From NCBI RefSeq assembly GCF_039523755.1, contig NZ_BAAAFX010000018.1:1-64000 (forward strand): DNA of 64,000 nt, in the 5' to 3' direction. Below the pieces are notes generated by a model, which saw only the letters and a list, made by a program, of their open reading frames with translations, was not told the origin of the DNA and made no database searches. The position numbers and the translations under genes are program-made. This DNA is from Tatumella terrea (GTDB taxonomy: Bacteria; Pseudomonadota; Gammaproteobacteria; Enterobacterales; Enterobacteriaceae). Below are positions 62,695-64,000 of the stretch, in pieces (position 1 is the stretch's first letter; each line of letters starts with the position of its first letter).

Positions 62695-63256
62695 CCTGCT
62701 CGCTGGCGACGATGGCTTCCAGCGTATGCGGATGGAATTTGAGGGTGGTTTTACCATCCGTCACCGCCAGGGTGGGATTAGGCAGCACATCCTGATCCCC
62801 TGCCGGGCGACTGGTTTTAAACGAAATCCCCGGGGCGGTCAGCCCGTGATCGGCAATCAGAGCCATCGCCCGTTGCCCCAGAGTCTCAGGATCGCCCGGC
62901 AGGACCACCTCAATATGTTCCCACCCTTCATGCGGGTAACGTTTATTGCCGGGCCAGGGTAATTCCACCACCCGAATCTGCCAGCCCAGTAAACTGATCG
63001 GTTGGTGCAGGCGGAACAGACAAATCGGCCGCTGATTAATTTCAGCCTGTGAAAACATCTCCCCCAGTTGTGAGAATCCCGCAGCCCAGCGTTCTGCGGT
63101 CGTGTTCTGATGGCAACGCACAGAAATATGATCCGGCTGTAATTCTGTCAGGGATAATCCCAGTCGCTCCGCAAGCGTGGTCAGGTCACTGGAAAAACGG
63201 GTTAAATCGGCTGCCAGGTCCGGCAGGCATTGGGAAAAAGTTGGCTTGTCAGTCAT
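62687..63256 (-). CDS. yecM: VOC superfamily protein YecM
   Basis: Vicinal-oxygen-chelate fold protein of 189 residues (E. coli YecM 188) with no proven activity. The conserved segments are LQPDHISVRCHQN, RVVELPWPGNKRYPHEGWEHIEVVLPG and TLKFHPHTLEAIVASE; the spaced His and Glu residues suggest a metal site. It is divergent from argS, as in E. coli. Confidence 0.93.
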   Translation of the reverse strand: MTDKPTFSQCLPDLAADLTRFSSDLTTLAERLGLSLTELQPDHISVRCHQNTTAERWAAGFSQLGEMFSQAEINQRPICLFRLHQPISLLGWQIRVVELPWPGNKRYPHEGWEHIEVVLPGDPETLGQRAMALIADHGLTAPGISFKTSRPAGDQDVLPNPTLAVTDGKTTLKFHPHTLEAIVASEQAN

Positions 63257-63392
63257 CGTCGTTTATCAGAATAGGATCCGGGGCGCTATTTTTGCGGCTT
63301 ACCCGCCGTATGTAAAGCCACCGGATAAAAATCGTGTCGTCCCGGCGACAGGCCGGTACAACGCGGCGCGGCAGGAAGACACCATCAGACTA

Positions 63393-63421
63393 CTGACGTC
63401 ACCCGCGGTTTCACGTATACT
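63393..63421 (+). promoter_or_regulatory. candidate argS promoter
   Basis: CTGACG (63393-63398) and TATACT (63416-63421) with a 17-nt spacer, about 100 nt upstream of the argS start codon. Confidence 0.5.
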
Positions 63422-63527
63422 GCCGCACTAAATTTCGATTAACACCCTTTGCGCTTTTTTGCATGCGTGCGCCTGCCAGTCTTTTGCTGTCGGGTCAGGG
63501 GTTTAACAGCTTATGAAGGTAATTCGG

Positions 63528-64000
63528 TGAATATTCAGGCTCTTCTTTCAGAAAAAGTCAGTCAGGCAATGATCGCAGCAGGAGCTCCTGCTGACTGTGA
63601 ACCGCAGGTACGTCAGTCTGCCAAACCACAGTTCGGTGATTATCAGGCCAACGGTATTATGGCTATTGCTAAAAAACTGGGTCAGGCACCGCGACAATTC
63701 GCAGAGCAGGTTCTCAGCCATCTGGATCTGAAAGGTATCGCCGGAAAAACTGAAATCGCCGGTCCGGGCTTTATTAATATTTTCCTGGAGCCTGCCTTCC
63801 TGGCAGAACAGGCGGAGCTGGCACTGAGCCACGATAAACTGAATATTTCTCCGGTAGCCACACAACGTATCGTTGTCGACTATTCTGCGCCGAATGTCGC
63901 CAAAGAGATGCATGTCGGTCATTTACGTTCCACCATTATCGGCGATGCTTCCGTACGGACGCTGGAGTTTCTCGGCCATGACGTGGTCCGTGCCAACCAT
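63528..64000 (+). CDS. argS: arginine-tRNA ligase, 5' part
   Basis: First 157 codons of class I arginyl-tRNA synthetase, cut by the window end. The N-terminal additional domain (NIQALLSEKVSQAMIAAGAP) and the HIGH-type motif in APNVAKEMHVGHLRSTI match E. coli ArgS closely. The start is GTG at 63528 with an AAGG site; the first residues align exactly with the E. coli start. The KMSKS region lies beyond the window. Confidence 0.96.

Overview
The window is a stretch of ordinary enterobacterial chromosome. Almost every gene has an Escherichia coli K-12 counterpart of nearly the same length, several proteins match E. coli almost residue for residue from memory (CspC, Zwf, PykA, ZnuB), and gene order follows the E. 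coli blocks dadX-dadA-ycgB-fadR-dsbB-ycgNML-minCDE and rnd-yeaY-tsaB-yoaA-pabB-sdaA-yoaE-rlmA-cspC-htpX-prc-proQ-letAB-rsmF-holE-exoX-ptrB-purT-zwf-pykA-lpxM-mepM-znu-ruv-yebC-nudB-aspS-cmoAB-cutC-yecM-argS. In E. coli these blocks are apart; here they are joined between minE and rnd. The many genes missing relative to E. coli suggest a streamlined lineage, perhaps Erwiniaceae, but genus cannot be settled from the sequence alone.

Layout. 1-5.2 kb: D-alanine catabolism (dadAX), a SpoVR protein and fadR. 5.5-9.8 kb: dsbB, ycgNML and the Min division-site operon. 9.8-21 kb: RNase D, a Slp lipoprotein, tsaB, the YoaA helicase, pabB-nudL, serine deaminase and YoaE. 21-30.3 kb: rlmA, yobF-cspC, yebO, yobH, htpX, prc-proQ and msrC, with two long gene-free spacers. 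30.5-36 kb: the LetAB lipid-transport pair, rsmF and the SdsR small RNA. 36-46.6 kb: copper proteins, holE-exoX, ptrB, purT, an Ail/OmpX-like porin-fold protein, zwf and pykA. 46.7-54 kb: lpxM, mepM, the divergent znuA/znuCB zinc importer and the RuvABC resolvasome. 54-64 kb: yebC, nudB-aspS, yecE, cmoAB, cutC, a MalY/PatB-type lyase, yecM and the start of argS, which runs off the end.

No phage, insertion sequence, CRISPR array, rRNA or tRNA gene was seen. The interest lies between the genes. There is a tandem array of about 210-bp units between htpX and prc, a perfect 9-bp repeat array near yebO, an 8-bp repeat array between cmoB and cutC, and a 13-bp hyphenated palindrome seen three times in intergenic DNA. 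There is also a coherent set of absences at expected positions: eda, edd, hexR and kdgR (the KDPG/KDG branch and its regulators), fadD, nhaB, mgrB, mntP with manXYZ, and copC. Regulatory elements read directly include a Zur box, a LexA box that doubles as the ruvC terminator, a PurR-like box, the rnd U-run leader, a possible manganese-riboswitch-like leader before yoaE and a clear SdsR homologue.
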